Below, one piece after another: positions 1-5,435 of a DNA stretch of 7,027 bases. Both the position numbers and the translations under genes were made by a program. The stretch lies in NCBI GenBank assembly GCA_045629045.1, contig JAZQQM010000018.1, positions 1 to 7,027 on the forward strand. Direction: 5' to 3'. This stretch comes from JAILLW01 sp045629045. Lineage in GTDB: Bacteria > Bacillota > Clostridia > Lachnospirales > Lachnospiraceae. Below the pieces are notes generated by a model. That model worked only from the letters and a program-made list of their open reading frames with translations. It did no database searches and was not told the DNA's origin. Position 1 is the first letter of the stretch; the number at the start of each line of letters is the position of its first letter.

Positions 1-852
1 GTATTCCATCGCAGCCTCTACGCATTCTTTTATCAATTCTTCGTGTTTCTTATAATCATCAAAGCCACCAAGTTTTACTCGGTACTGTTTCCATCTGCTC
101 TCATATGTAACATCCAATCCGGCATCCTCAATCTTTGATGAAAGTTCTGGATTTTCATTTGTTTTAAATATGAAGTGAAGGAATGACTTCTTAGGCTTAA
201 AAGCAATAAAGTTCTTTGCTACTCCGTCCTTAGCCAAGCCAATGTAAAACTTATTGTATTTAAGTTCATAGCCAATTGTGTATTTATCAAGGTCGGCAAA
301 AATACCATCCACATCCTTCATGATATTCTTTGTGCTGCGTTTTTCCCAATAATTACGGTCAGTAACTTCGTATTCGTCCTCTTCATCAGTTCCCGGATTG
401 ATACGGTCTATTACCTTTGTGAAAGCAAGAGAAATGTCATCCCCTACCTTATAAGCAGATACCTGTAATGCTATAAGCGGAATTGCTCCATTAAAGAGAC
501 TGATAACATTCATGAATCTTCCTGTTATTTCCTCTGCTACGATAACGGCACAATGGTCATACTGTGGATATCTCTTCTTTTCTGTATCCCAATATTCAAT
601 CGTTCTGATGATGTGACTTGGATCCGTAGCACCAAGCTGAATCTCTATTTCATAACGAGCATCATTGTCTACTGTTCCCATCAAAATATCCAAACGGCCA
701 CCTGCAGGCTGGATTCTTTCTCTTTGAATCGGAGTAAGTTCTCCAAGACCTAAAACTTCTGGATGCTCAAATATAAACTTCTGAATCAAATCCTCTTTGA
801 TTTCAGGATGATTTTTTAATGATATTTTCTGAAGGTTTACCAAGTTTGCCAT
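1..852 (-). CDS. PD-(D/E)XK nuclease-like protein, DUF91/NucS-related (3' end outside window)
   Basis: The reading frame starts at the ATG at 850-852 and is open for 284 codons to the left edge, so the C-terminus is missing. The N-terminal part (residues 15-36) has a helical F-x-x-E-H-P-E-V-L-G segment. It is followed by G51-G-R-L-D55-I-L and then E68-I-E70-I-Q72, which fits the nuclease core D...E-x-Q/K that binds metal in PD-(D/E)XK enzymes. Residues ~180-284 (YNKFYIGLAKDG, FKPKKSFLHF, YESRWKQYRVKL) resemble the C-terminal module often found with DUF91-like nucleases. A good AGGAG site lies at 862-866, nine bases upstream of the ATG. The protein is probably cytoplasmic, with no signal peptide or membrane segment. 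A DNA-cleaving role in defence or repair is inferred from the fold; the substrate cannot be read from sequence. The gene has its own promoter, independent of the upstream prophage remnant. Confidence 0.75.
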   Translation of the reverse strand, partial: MANLVNLQKISLKNHPEIKEDLIQKFIFEHPEVLGLGELTPIQRERIQPAGGRLDILMGTVDNDARYEIEIQLGATDPSHIIRTIEYWDTEKKRYPQYDHCAVIVAEEITGRFMNVISLFNGAIPLIALQVSAYKVGDDISLAFTKVIDRINPGTDEEDEYEVTDRNYWEKRSTKNIMKDVDGIFADLDKYTIGYELKYNKFYIGLAKDGVAKNFIAFKPKKSFLHFIFKTNENPELSSKIEDAGLDVTYESRWKQYRVKLGGFDDYKKHEELIKECVEAAMEY

Positions 853-910
853 ACTTATCCACTCCTCATAATAATAATAGTAGAAATGGTTACACTTTCT
901 CCAATATTAC

Positions 911-919
911 ATTATAACA
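911..919 (-). promoter_or_regulatory. Extended -10 promoter for the nuclease gene
   Basis: On the minus strand TGTTATAAT is a perfect extended -10 element (TGn-TATAAT), about 60 bases before the ATG at 852. The -35 region is poor (TGGTAA at 934-939, spacer 17), as is usual for extended -10 promoters. It lies just downstream of the terminator at 942-974, so the nuclease gene is probably its own transcription unit. Confidence 0.55.
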
Positions 920-941
920 TTACAGGTGCAATTTTACCAGT

Positions 942-974
942 AAAAAAGCACCCAAGCATTTCTGCCTGAGTGCC
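942..974 (-). terminator. Rho-independent terminator after the endolysin remnant
   Basis: On the minus strand an 11-bp stem (arms 963-973 and 948-958, two G-U pairs, no mismatches) closes a GAAA loop and is followed directly by six U residues (942-947). It sits 25 bases after the stop codon of the endolysin remnant. The plus strand has no U tract, so it works in one direction. Confidence 0.88.
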
Positions 975-998
975 AAAATTCGTTGATTCTATTTAGTT

Positions 999-1589
999 TT
1001 ATACCACCTTGAACATATTCTGTTTTAATGGTTTATCATCCTTATCTGAAAGTCCCATCTCTTTCCTTGCTCCTTCGAGGGTCTGCATCTTACGAAGTTC
1101 GTTTTCTGCATCCTCAAGTCCAACATGGGTATAGTCATATCCAGCAGCCGTAAGTTTCTCCTTACGCTCCGTGCCATTGCCCCAATCCCCACGAATTACT
1201 TCTTTGGCGAGTTCATCAATGGACTTTTTGCTATCATCGGTAGTTTTTACAGTTTTACCGACCGTACAATAGGTAGGATTTGAAAGCCAGATCCAACCAG
1301 CTCCACTCTTAAGTCTGCCCCATCCACCGTTCTGAACCTCCATAATAGTAAATGTGCCTCTACCAGTCTGCCCGTTGACCTTACCTTTCATAGATGGCTC
1401 TGAGCGATAATTCAAATCATCAATGATAACCTTCACAGAGAAAGGTGTAGCAGGGAACGAAGTGACTGTATCTGGATTTGATGGAGTATCATCCGGGATA
1501 GTCGAACTATCGGTATCATACTGTGTCAAATTCCACTTTTCGATGATGTTACAGAGATTATCAACATATGAAAGGCTTGTAGCATAAAC
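999..1589 (-). pseudogene. 5'-truncated phage endolysin: end of glucosaminidase domain + SH3b + Cpl-7-like domain
   Basis: The open frame runs from a stop codon at 1590-1592 to the TAA at 999-1001 (196 residues) and has no ATG near its start. The first residues, VYATSLSYVDNLCNIIEKWN, then LTQYD, match the end of a bacterial or phage glucosaminidase domain (typically YATxPxYxxKLxxIIExxxLxxYD); the rest of that catalytic domain is absent. Next come a D/P/T/S-rich linker, an SH3b-type domain (NYRSEPS...GWGRLKSGAGWIWL), and a Cpl-7-like motif (SIDELAKEVIRGDWGNG...RKEKLTAAGYDY) that binds peptidoglycan in phage lysins. The tail after that motif differs from the usual Cpl-7 end. A TTG at 1527-1529 could in principle start a 176-residue wall-binding fragment, but it lacks a clear ribosome binding site. 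With no catalytic domain it cannot be a working lysin. It marks a prophage or conjugative-element remnant. Confidence 0.8.
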
Positions 1590-1632
1590 TTAAAAAATTT
1601 CATTGATTTTAGATTCTCAATGTGTTAATATT

Positions 1633-1666
1633 AATGATACGATTTGATATGTTTTGGCATATCTAT
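1633..1666 (-). repeat. 34-bp direct repeat, copy A (left border of the DUF4417/EndoU cassette)
   Basis: This stretch matches 3241-3274 at 31 of 34 positions in the same orientation; the mismatches are at 1636, 1657 and 1662. The unbroken core shared by both copies is 1637-1656. On the minus strand the repeat contains a near palindrome TATGC-CAAA-ACATA and ends in TATCAT, where copy B has TATAAT. It lies just downstream of the cassette hairpin and about 45 bases upstream of the break in the endolysin remnant. Confidence 0.8.
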
Positions 1667-1704
1667 AATCCCCCTAAGCAACGCCAATTGCTTAGGGGGA
1701 TTAT
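1665..1704 (-). terminator. Strong perfect hairpin at the end of the EndoU/immunity operon
   Basis: A perfect 16-bp inverted repeat (1665-1680 and 1689-1704, including a run of five G-C pairs) with an 8-base loop begins one base after the immunity gene stop codon. There is no U tract on the minus strand beyond the ATTAT inside the stem, so termination may be incomplete, or the hairpin may mainly stabilise the mRNA 3' end. It overlaps the outer edge of repeat copy A by two bases. Confidence 0.65.
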
Positions 1705-1705
1705 C

Positions 1706-2011
1706 TTATACCCAGCTAATCTCCTGAAGAATACTCTGTTTCATTTCAGCATCCGTCATTTGATCCGCTCTATTCTGAAAAGCTTGAATAAACCTCTCAT
1801 CCTGTGATATATCATACATCTCGCACAATCTCTCACTAAACCAAAAAACTTCCTCGTCTGTTGCTTCTTCAGTAATAAACCTGAGTGTAAGTTCAGGGTT
1901 ATCTTTTACAAGAAGCAATGCCTCTTCCCAACATTTTTTTCTTCCATAATCATCTTCCGGGTCGATTGAAATTCTTCTTGCAATTATTTCTTTTAACTTT
2001 TCCTTTATCAT
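1706..2011 (-). CDS. Small acidic protein, putative immunity protein for the EndoU-like toxin
   Basis: This 101-residue protein starts at the ATG at 2009-2011. An AGGAGG site at 2020-2025 (8-base spacing) serves it, and its start overlaps the stop of the toxin gene as ATGA, so the two are translationally coupled. It is rich in acidic residues (24 D/E against 14 K/R) and appears all-helical, with no signal peptide, membrane segment or enzyme motif. The N-terminal stretch ARRISIDPEDDYGRKKCWEE followed by LTLRFITEEATDEEVFWFSE resembles small immunity-like proteins I recall beside contact-dependent or polymorphic toxins; I cannot name a Pfam family. The neighbour encodes a strongly basic putative RNase, so an acidic inhibitor that binds it is the simplest reading. 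The immunity role is inferred from charge, size, position and coupling. Confidence 0.65.
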   Translation of the reverse strand: MIKEKLKEIIARRISIDPEDDYGRKKCWEEALLLVKDNPELTLRFITEEATDEEVFWFSERLCEMYDISQDERFIQAFQNRADQMTDAEMKQSILQEISWV

Positions 2012-2517
2012 TTTCGCTTCCTCCTAGAACATGTCTTCGTTTGATCACTATCCGGAAATATTGTACCAATCTGACCATTTGTCATAATAACACCAACCCT
2101 AACACCTTTATAAACACCGAATATTCGTGTTCCATCTTTAGGATTCGCATTTCTTTTAAGCCTTGCTACATGTTCTCCTGCTCTTCTTATTTTTTTACTA
2201 TCCCACGAAGCAGGAAACCACGACATCCCAGTGCCTGTCCGTTTGCGCTTATCGTCATGATCAGGAATATATCCTACTCGAACTCCATTAGGAAAGGTTT
2301 TAACAATATGATATTCTATACCATATTTTTCGAGAAGTTTTCTTCCGTCCTCTCCATGACCTCCGCCCTCTAAACGAATTCTTTTTTCACCATTTTTGCA
2401 ATTTCTGGGCTGCCTCCATTTGAATGCACCTTCATTTGAGTGCACTAACGCAAAATCGCTTGGGTGACGTCTGCTTCCTTTGGTGTTCATATATCTTCCA
2501 CTTTTAGTTGTTCCCAT
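2008..2517 (-). CDS. EndoU-like nuclease (toxin), no delivery domain
   Basis: This is a 169-residue, very basic protein (38 K/R against 16 D/E). The likely fold is the bacterial EndoU RNase seen at the C-terminus of CdiA and other polymorphic toxins. Signs are GGGH54-GEDG-x-x-LLEKYGIEYHIVK, the strand NGVRVGYIPDH87, the block WFPASWDSKKIRRAGEHVA (100-118), close to the family's FFPxxWxxxKI, and the closing strands FGVYKGVRVGVIMTNGQIGTIFPD (133-156). H54 and H87 are candidates for the two catalytic histidines; T94, T96 or S99 could complete the site. The N-terminal region SGRYMNTKGS...ALVHSNEGAF resembles the entry of toxin domains, yet there is no leader, repeat region or pre-toxin module. 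The ATG at 2515-2517 has AGGAGG at 2526-2531 and lies inside the end of the DUF4417 gene (14-base overlap). The fold call is by eye and substrate specificity is unknown. Confidence 0.7.
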   Translation of the reverse strand: MGTTKSGRYMNTKGSRRHPSDFALVHSNEGAFKWRQPRNCKNGEKRIRLEGGGHGEDGRKLLEKYGIEYHIVKTFPNGVRVGYIPDHDDKRKRTGTGMSWFPASWDSKKIRRAGEHVARLKRNANPKDGTRIFGVYKGVRVGVIMTNGQIGTIFPDSDQTKTCSRRKRK

Positions 2518-3184
2518 GATTACTGCCTCCTTTTTTTAAGGAAATCCAATCCTCATAGAATACAAACTTTGTTCTACTTAATAAGTCATCAAAAATATGT
2601 TTTGACATCTTGCCATAAACTATTACCATCTCCGGTTCTAATTCATCAAGCATTGCAATAAGGCCTTCTCTAAACAGTCTTTTATCTTCCGCCGACCTAA
2701 TCTGACCATATTCACCAATCGCAACAATACTATGCTTTTCTACTCCGAGAAATGCTATTTTTTCCGGCAATTCACACGTCGTATAAGTTCGTTCATCTCC
2801 CCACCTGATATTTGGGATTACAGTAAATCCCTTTTCTTGAAGATAATGTCCAACAGCCCTATTAAAATATACATCTGCAATCTGCAGACACAGAGGCATA
2901 TCGATAAAAAGTGAACAATCCGGGCTGATAATCCCATTAAATTTTTCCAAATCTCCGATAAATTCATCCGGATTAGTTATAAAATTGGAAAAATTATCAT
3001 CGTATTCATAAAAACATAGTATTTCGCCGTTTCCATCAACACGATTTCTTACCGAAAATGGCACTAAATGTTTCGGTATTTCAATAATATTCTGCTTTCT
3101 AATAATAGGAATTTCCATAATTCCTGAAAACTGGGCATTCTCTACCCAATCGGCTCTAAAGCCGTCATTAATTGTTTTTTGCAT
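2504..3184 (-). CDS. DUF4417 domain-containing protein
   Basis: This is a 226-residue cytoplasmic protein that matches the DUF4417 pattern along most of its length: IPKHLVPFS (36-44), CFYEYDDNF (57-65), NPDEFIGDLEKFNGIISPDCSLFIDMPLCLQI (71-102), GHYLQEKGFTVIPNIRWGDERT (112-132), then a VAIGEYG strand and a C-terminal MVIVYGKM strand. DUF4417 proteins are frequent in phages and other mobile elements of Firmicutes and have no established activity. The conserved SPDxSL, DMP and RWGDER groups suggest a binding or catalytic pocket, but that is inference. The start is the ATG at 3182-3184 with a modest purine-rich site (AAAGGCAGG) upstream. It is the first gene of the cassette, and its end overlaps the EndoU-like gene by 14 bases, so both proteins are probably made together. 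Confidence 0.8.
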   Translation of the reverse strand: MQKTINDGFRADWVENAQFSGIMEIPIIRKQNIIEIPKHLVPFSVRNRVDGNGEILCFYEYDDNFSNFITNPDEFIGDLEKFNGIISPDCSLFIDMPLCLQIADVYFNRAVGHYLQEKGFTVIPNIRWGDERTYTTCELPEKIAFLGVEKHSIVAIGEYGQIRSAEDKRLFREGLIAMLDELEPEMVIVYGKMSKHIFDDLLSRTKFVFYEDWISLKKGGSNHGNN

Positions 3185-3240
3185 AAATATGCCTGCCTTT
3201 CAATTTACTAAAACTGATACATTAACAGATATGCAAAAAC

Positions 3241-3274
3241 AATTATACGATTTGATATGTTTTGACATACCTAT
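3241..3274 (-). repeat. 34-bp direct repeat, copy B (right border of the DUF4417/EndoU cassette), with a -10-like box
   Basis: Same orientation as copy A (1633-1666), 31/34 identical. On the minus strand it carries the perfect inverted repeat TATGT-CAAA-ACATA and ends in a consensus TATAAT (3242-3247), about 58 bases before the DUF4417 start codon. The -35 region at normal spacing is poor. It may therefore be a promoter with an operator, or a recombination site, or both. Confidence 0.78.
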
Positions 3275-3276
3275 TA

Positions 3277-3296
3277 ATAAAACCGCGCCAACGGCT
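3277..3296 (-). terminator. Weak possible terminator after the ATPase operon
   Basis: On the minus strand a 5-bp stem (3292-3296 with 3281-3285, one G-U pair) and a short loop lead into TTTTATT. The stem is short, so readthrough into the DUF4417 operon is likely. Its place next to repeat copy B parallels the stronger hairpin next to copy A. Confidence 0.3.
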
Positions 3297-3312
3297 ATCA
3301 GCAGTTTACGAG

Positions 3313-3391
3313 TTACACAATATTTTTTAATTTACTACAATCATATCTACCATCCCCCTTCCGGACATTTATCTCAACATCCGTTTTTTTT
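3313..3391 (-). other. Possible programmed -1 frameshift site and alternative C-terminus
   Basis: The minus strand has eight A residues (3384-3391) read as CAA-AAA-AAA-CGG, so the heptamer A_AAA_AAA is in the correct phase for -1 slippage. A purine-rich AAAGGA lies about eight bases before it. The -1 frame then stays open for 23 codons (TDVEINVRKGDGRYDCSKLKNIV would be split across a change of frame) and stops at 3313-3315. This could be real recoding, a mutational frameshift in a homopolymer, or chance. Confidence 0.3.
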
Positions 3392-3671
3392 GAATCGATC
3401 CTTTAAGAATCTCAGAGCTATATACAATAACATCACCTTTTGATGCACTATAGCCTTTATCATGAAGATATCGCCGTAATTTTGTATCTGCATTTCTATC
3501 GTATCCCAAAAGATATACGCTTTGAATTATGTAGTCAGCATATTTGTTATTTATAACTTCGACGCATTCCTTCTCTGAAAATCCAATCTCACGGATAACA
3601 AGAAAAAGCATGCGATGTTCTTCTCTGTTATGCAGATTACGTCTTTTGATATCAAACTGTCTTTCTATCAA
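3369..3671 (-). CDS. Unrecognised ~100-residue partner of the AAA ATPase (TTG start)
   Basis: The start is the TTG at 3669-3671, which overlaps the ATPase stop codon as TTGA. An AGGTGA ribosome binding site lies six bases upstream, so the rare start is well supported and translation is coupled to the ATPase. The protein is basic at its N-terminus (IKRRNLHNREEHR), then mixed alpha/beta, with no signal peptide, membrane segment or known catalytic motif. The stretch YADYIIQSVYLLGYDRN...KLRRYLHDKGYS faintly recalls RecX-type three-helix modules, too weakly for a call. Its location suggests it is the effector or regulator of the ATPase. It is shorter than usual partners of such ATPases such as RloB (~200 residues) and has none of their visible motifs. 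Five codons before its stop lies a perfect A_AAA_AAA heptamer; a -1 shift there would add 23 residues and end at 3313. Confidence 0.7.
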   Translation of the reverse strand: MIERQFDIKRRNLHNREEHRMLFLVIREIGFSEKECVEVINNKYADYIIQSVYLLGYDRNADTKLRRYLHDKGYSASKGDVIVYSSEILKGSIQKKRMLR

Positions 3672-4933
3672 AGAATATCACCTGCCTGTAAATATGGTAT
3701 TGCACCATAACGTCCCAGCAAGTATCCTTTTTCGATATTTTCAGTCTTTCTCACTGAAAAATCATCAAGCGAATATATATGAGATTGTGCGGATTTATTG
3801 TCCTTCTCCATAAAATAAATCTGGTCACGTCTAAATGTCGACAACGATAATAAAGAGGTGTCATGAGACGTTACAATTAACTGTGCTCCGTTTTTGTTGA
3901 TTTCCGGATTACGAAAAAGATTAATTAACTGCTTTACCAAAAATGTATGCAAACTTCTGTCTATTTCGTCAATAACAAGAGTTCGTCCATTATCAAAAGC
4001 CTTTTTAATTAGTGGTCCTATTGTAAAAATAATCTGAGTTCCTTGAGATTCTTCAGCTAACGGTAATATGCATTCCTTAACTGAATTGTCCGGACCTTTT
4101 ACTGTATGAGTAGCTTTTACTTCCAATTCAGTTGCCTCACTAGGCTGCACTAATTGTCCATTAATAAATATACCGGGAACATATGGTAACATAGCTGCAT
4201 TTATCGTTTTCTTTTTAACTTTTACAGATAACTTGGATATATTAATATCCGCATCCTGTAAAAGTTTTTCAGTAAAACTAACATATTCATCGGCCATTTC
4301 ACTTTGATAATCATTCATAACCATAGCTGAAATTTGTGTTAAGTCAGTATAAGTATCAATAGAATTTGCAAACCATTCATACGCTGACTTTGTACTTTGC
4401 GCATTCCAGTTTGTTGCTGTTGCTATAAATAATTTATTAGGAGTATTCCATGCAACTAATTGGCTTAAAGGAAGTTCCTCTCTGGCAGTAAATTCATATT
4501 TATCCAATTTTCGCTCGAAAATCTTTGTCGGTTTTCTGGAAGTATATTTGTAAAGATACTCTTCTTCAATTCTTTTTTGAGTGGCTGAAAATCCGTAAAT
4601 GTACTTATTACCATCTGCAGCAATAAATTGAAATTCGAATTTACTCGGCTTAGTAATTGATTCATCATCAAACTTAAATGGAACAACCGGAATATTTTCA
4701 TTAATCTGCCTATTATTTGAGTTTCTAATGATAATAATTGCCGAAGTCATTGCCTTAAAAAAGCTTGTCTTTCCGGATGCATTTGCTCCATACGTTACAA
4801 TCGTATTTACTGCCTTATAGGATTTGTTTGAAATAATATTTTCCTCATGATCTTTATCCTTTGACGGAATCAAACTCATAACAGATTTATCCTTAAATGA
4901 TAAATAGTTCTCAACTGAAAACTGAAGTAACAT
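3668..4933 (-). CDS. AAA/ABC-type ATPase of the AAA_15/AAA_21 defence-associated family
   Basis: This is a 421-residue cytoplasmic protein from the ATG at 4931-4933, with AGGAGG at 4941-4946. A longer frame to 5035 is rejected because it would contain the promoter. The N-terminus MLLQFSVENYLSFKDKSVMSL is the usual opening of OLD/RloA-like ATPases. The Walker A loop is G49-ANASG-K55-T56. A signature-like segment EESQGTQ lies at 294-300, the Walker B strand is TLVIDEID (318-325, catalytic E323), and the switch histidine is in VTSH357. About 240 residues between Walker A and the signature form the family's variable insert. Such ATPases work in abortive infection and similar systems with a coupled partner that does the damage. 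Here the partner is the small TTG-start gene that overlaps the stop codon by 4 bases. No TOPRIM or HNH domain is present, so ATP-dependent sensing is inferred and the effector is unclear. Confidence 0.85.
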   Translation of the reverse strand: MLLQFSVENYLSFKDKSVMSLIPSKDKDHEENIISNKSYKAVNTIVTYGANASGKTSFFKAMTSAIIIIRNSNNRQINENIPVVPFKFDDESITKPSKFEFQFIAADGNKYIYGFSATQKRIEEEYLYKYTSRKPTKIFERKLDKYEFTAREELPLSQLVAWNTPNKLFIATATNWNAQSTKSAYEWFANSIDTYTDLTQISAMVMNDYQSEMADEYVSFTEKLLQDADINISKLSVKVKKKTINAAMLPYVPGIFINGQLVQPSEATELEVKATHTVKGPDNSVKECILPLAEESQGTQIIFTIGPLIKKAFDNGRTLVIDEIDRSLHTFLVKQLINLFRNPEINKNGAQLIVTSHDTSLLSLSTFRRDQIYFMEKDNKSAQSHIYSLDDFSVRKTENIEKGYLLGRYGAIPYLQAGDIL

Positions 4934-4973
4934 CGCACTTCCTCCTGATAACAATTTTTCTATTGCTAAGGAC

Positions 4974-5002
4974 AGTATATCGTTATCTTCGCGAAAAGTC
5001 AA
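4974..5002 (-). promoter_or_regulatory. Sigma-A-type promoter of the ATPase operon, with a palindrome in the spacer
   Basis: On the minus strand TTGACT (4997-5002) and TATACT (4974-4979) are separated by 17 bases, giving a leader of roughly 35 bases before the ATG at 4933. The spacer contains the perfect palindrome TTCGCGAA (4988-4995), a possible repressor site. Confidence 0.82.
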
Positions 5003-5099
5003 CATATAAACTCGTATTTTGCATTTTTTGTTCAAAGATGCGTTTTATATGTTCTTTAGACGTTAATATACATCCTCATTAGAATAAATTATGTCTGAA

Positions 5100-5134
5100 C
5101 TCAAATTTGAGATTCCAAGTTGATATCATATCAA
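5100..5134. promoter_or_regulatory. Two perfect palindromes, possible operator pair
   Basis: CTCAAATTTGAG (5100-5111, 12 bp) and TTGATATCATATCAA (5120-5134, 7+1+7) are both perfect. Their centres are about 21.5 bases apart, close to two helical turns, as for dimers bound side by side. They lie ~100 bases upstream of the ATPase promoter and ~325 bases upstream of the antitoxin promoter, so neither target is obvious. Confidence 0.35.
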
Positions 5135-5157
5135 TATTAATCAAAGTCCAAACACGC

Positions 5158-5172
5158 TTGCGTAGCGCAAAA
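5158..5172 (+). repeat. 15-bp hairpin repeat, copy 1
   Basis: TTGCGTAGCGCAAAA folds as TTGCG-TAG-CGCAA. It recurs at 5436-5450 with one change. The two copies bracket the relaxase fragment. A small stem-loop beside a relaxase gene could come from an old transfer origin, but no nick-site consensus was recognised. Confidence 0.5.
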
Positions 5173-5221
5173 CCGCTTACTTAAGAAGCTTTTCTCATTT
5201 TCATAATGCAATTCCTCTTAA

Positions 5222-5386
5222 TTTGTAACTACCTACAAATTAATCCATTCTTTTTCCACCGAAGAAGTATCTTTTGAAGAAGCTCGCAAAATCGTAATTG
5301 AACTTGCAGACCGGATTTTGCAAAATAAATATTTATCCGTTCCGGCAACACATATAGACCATACGCTATTCAACCTTAATCCATAA
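5222..5386 (+). pseudogene. Relaxase (mobilisation nuclease) fragment
   Basis: The plus-strand frame from a stop at 5219-5221 to the TAA at 5384-5386 encodes 54 residues, with segments TYKLIHSFSTEEVSFEEAR, IVIELADRILQNKY and VPATHIDH. They match the Relaxase domain (Pfam Relaxase, MobA/VirD2-like) around its second and third motifs, whose usual form is YHxxQSFxxxEVxxExAxxIxxELAxxxxxxKYxxVxATHxDxxHxHNHxxFN. After THID the expected HIHNH metal-binding histidines are missing and the frame jumps to TLFNLNP and stops, consistent with a small internal deletion. There is no start codon, catalytic tyrosine region or C-terminus. It is a dead scrap of an integrative or mobilisable element and gives the likely source of the surrounding cargo genes. 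Confidence 0.78.
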
Positions 5387-5435
5387 CCGTTATCTGCTGC
5401 AAAAGAAAAAGGTGAATAACATAGCCACTGTAGAA

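Noticed and set aside
1918..2373. A 151-codon plus-strand frame opposite the EndoU-like and immunity genes
   Set aside because: It is antisense to two well-supported coupled genes and is rich in Cys, Phe and Ser, as expected of a shadow frame.
1633..3274. CRISPR or integron array based on the repeated element
   Set aside because: There are only two copies 1.6 kb apart with whole genes between them, no evenly spaced spacers, no cas genes, and no attC-like core sites.
3189..3443. An 84-codon plus-strand frame in the gap before the DUF4417 gene
   Set aside because: It lacks a ribosome binding site, crosses repeat copy B, and runs antisense into the ATPase partner gene; its composition is not protein-like.
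3369..3671. RecX-like or RloB-like identity for the ATPase partner
   Set aside because: Only a short helical stretch recalls RecX, and none of the RloB motifs or length are present, so no family is assigned.
4934..5035. A longer ATPase reading frame starting at an ATG at 5033-5035
   Set aside because: The added 34 residues cover the -35/-10 promoter and the AGGAGG site that serves the ATG at 4931-4933, and they precede the typical family N-terminus.
5151..5180. A transfer origin (oriT) nick site
   Set aside because: A stem-loop is present beside a relaxase fragment, but I could not match a known nick-region consensus.
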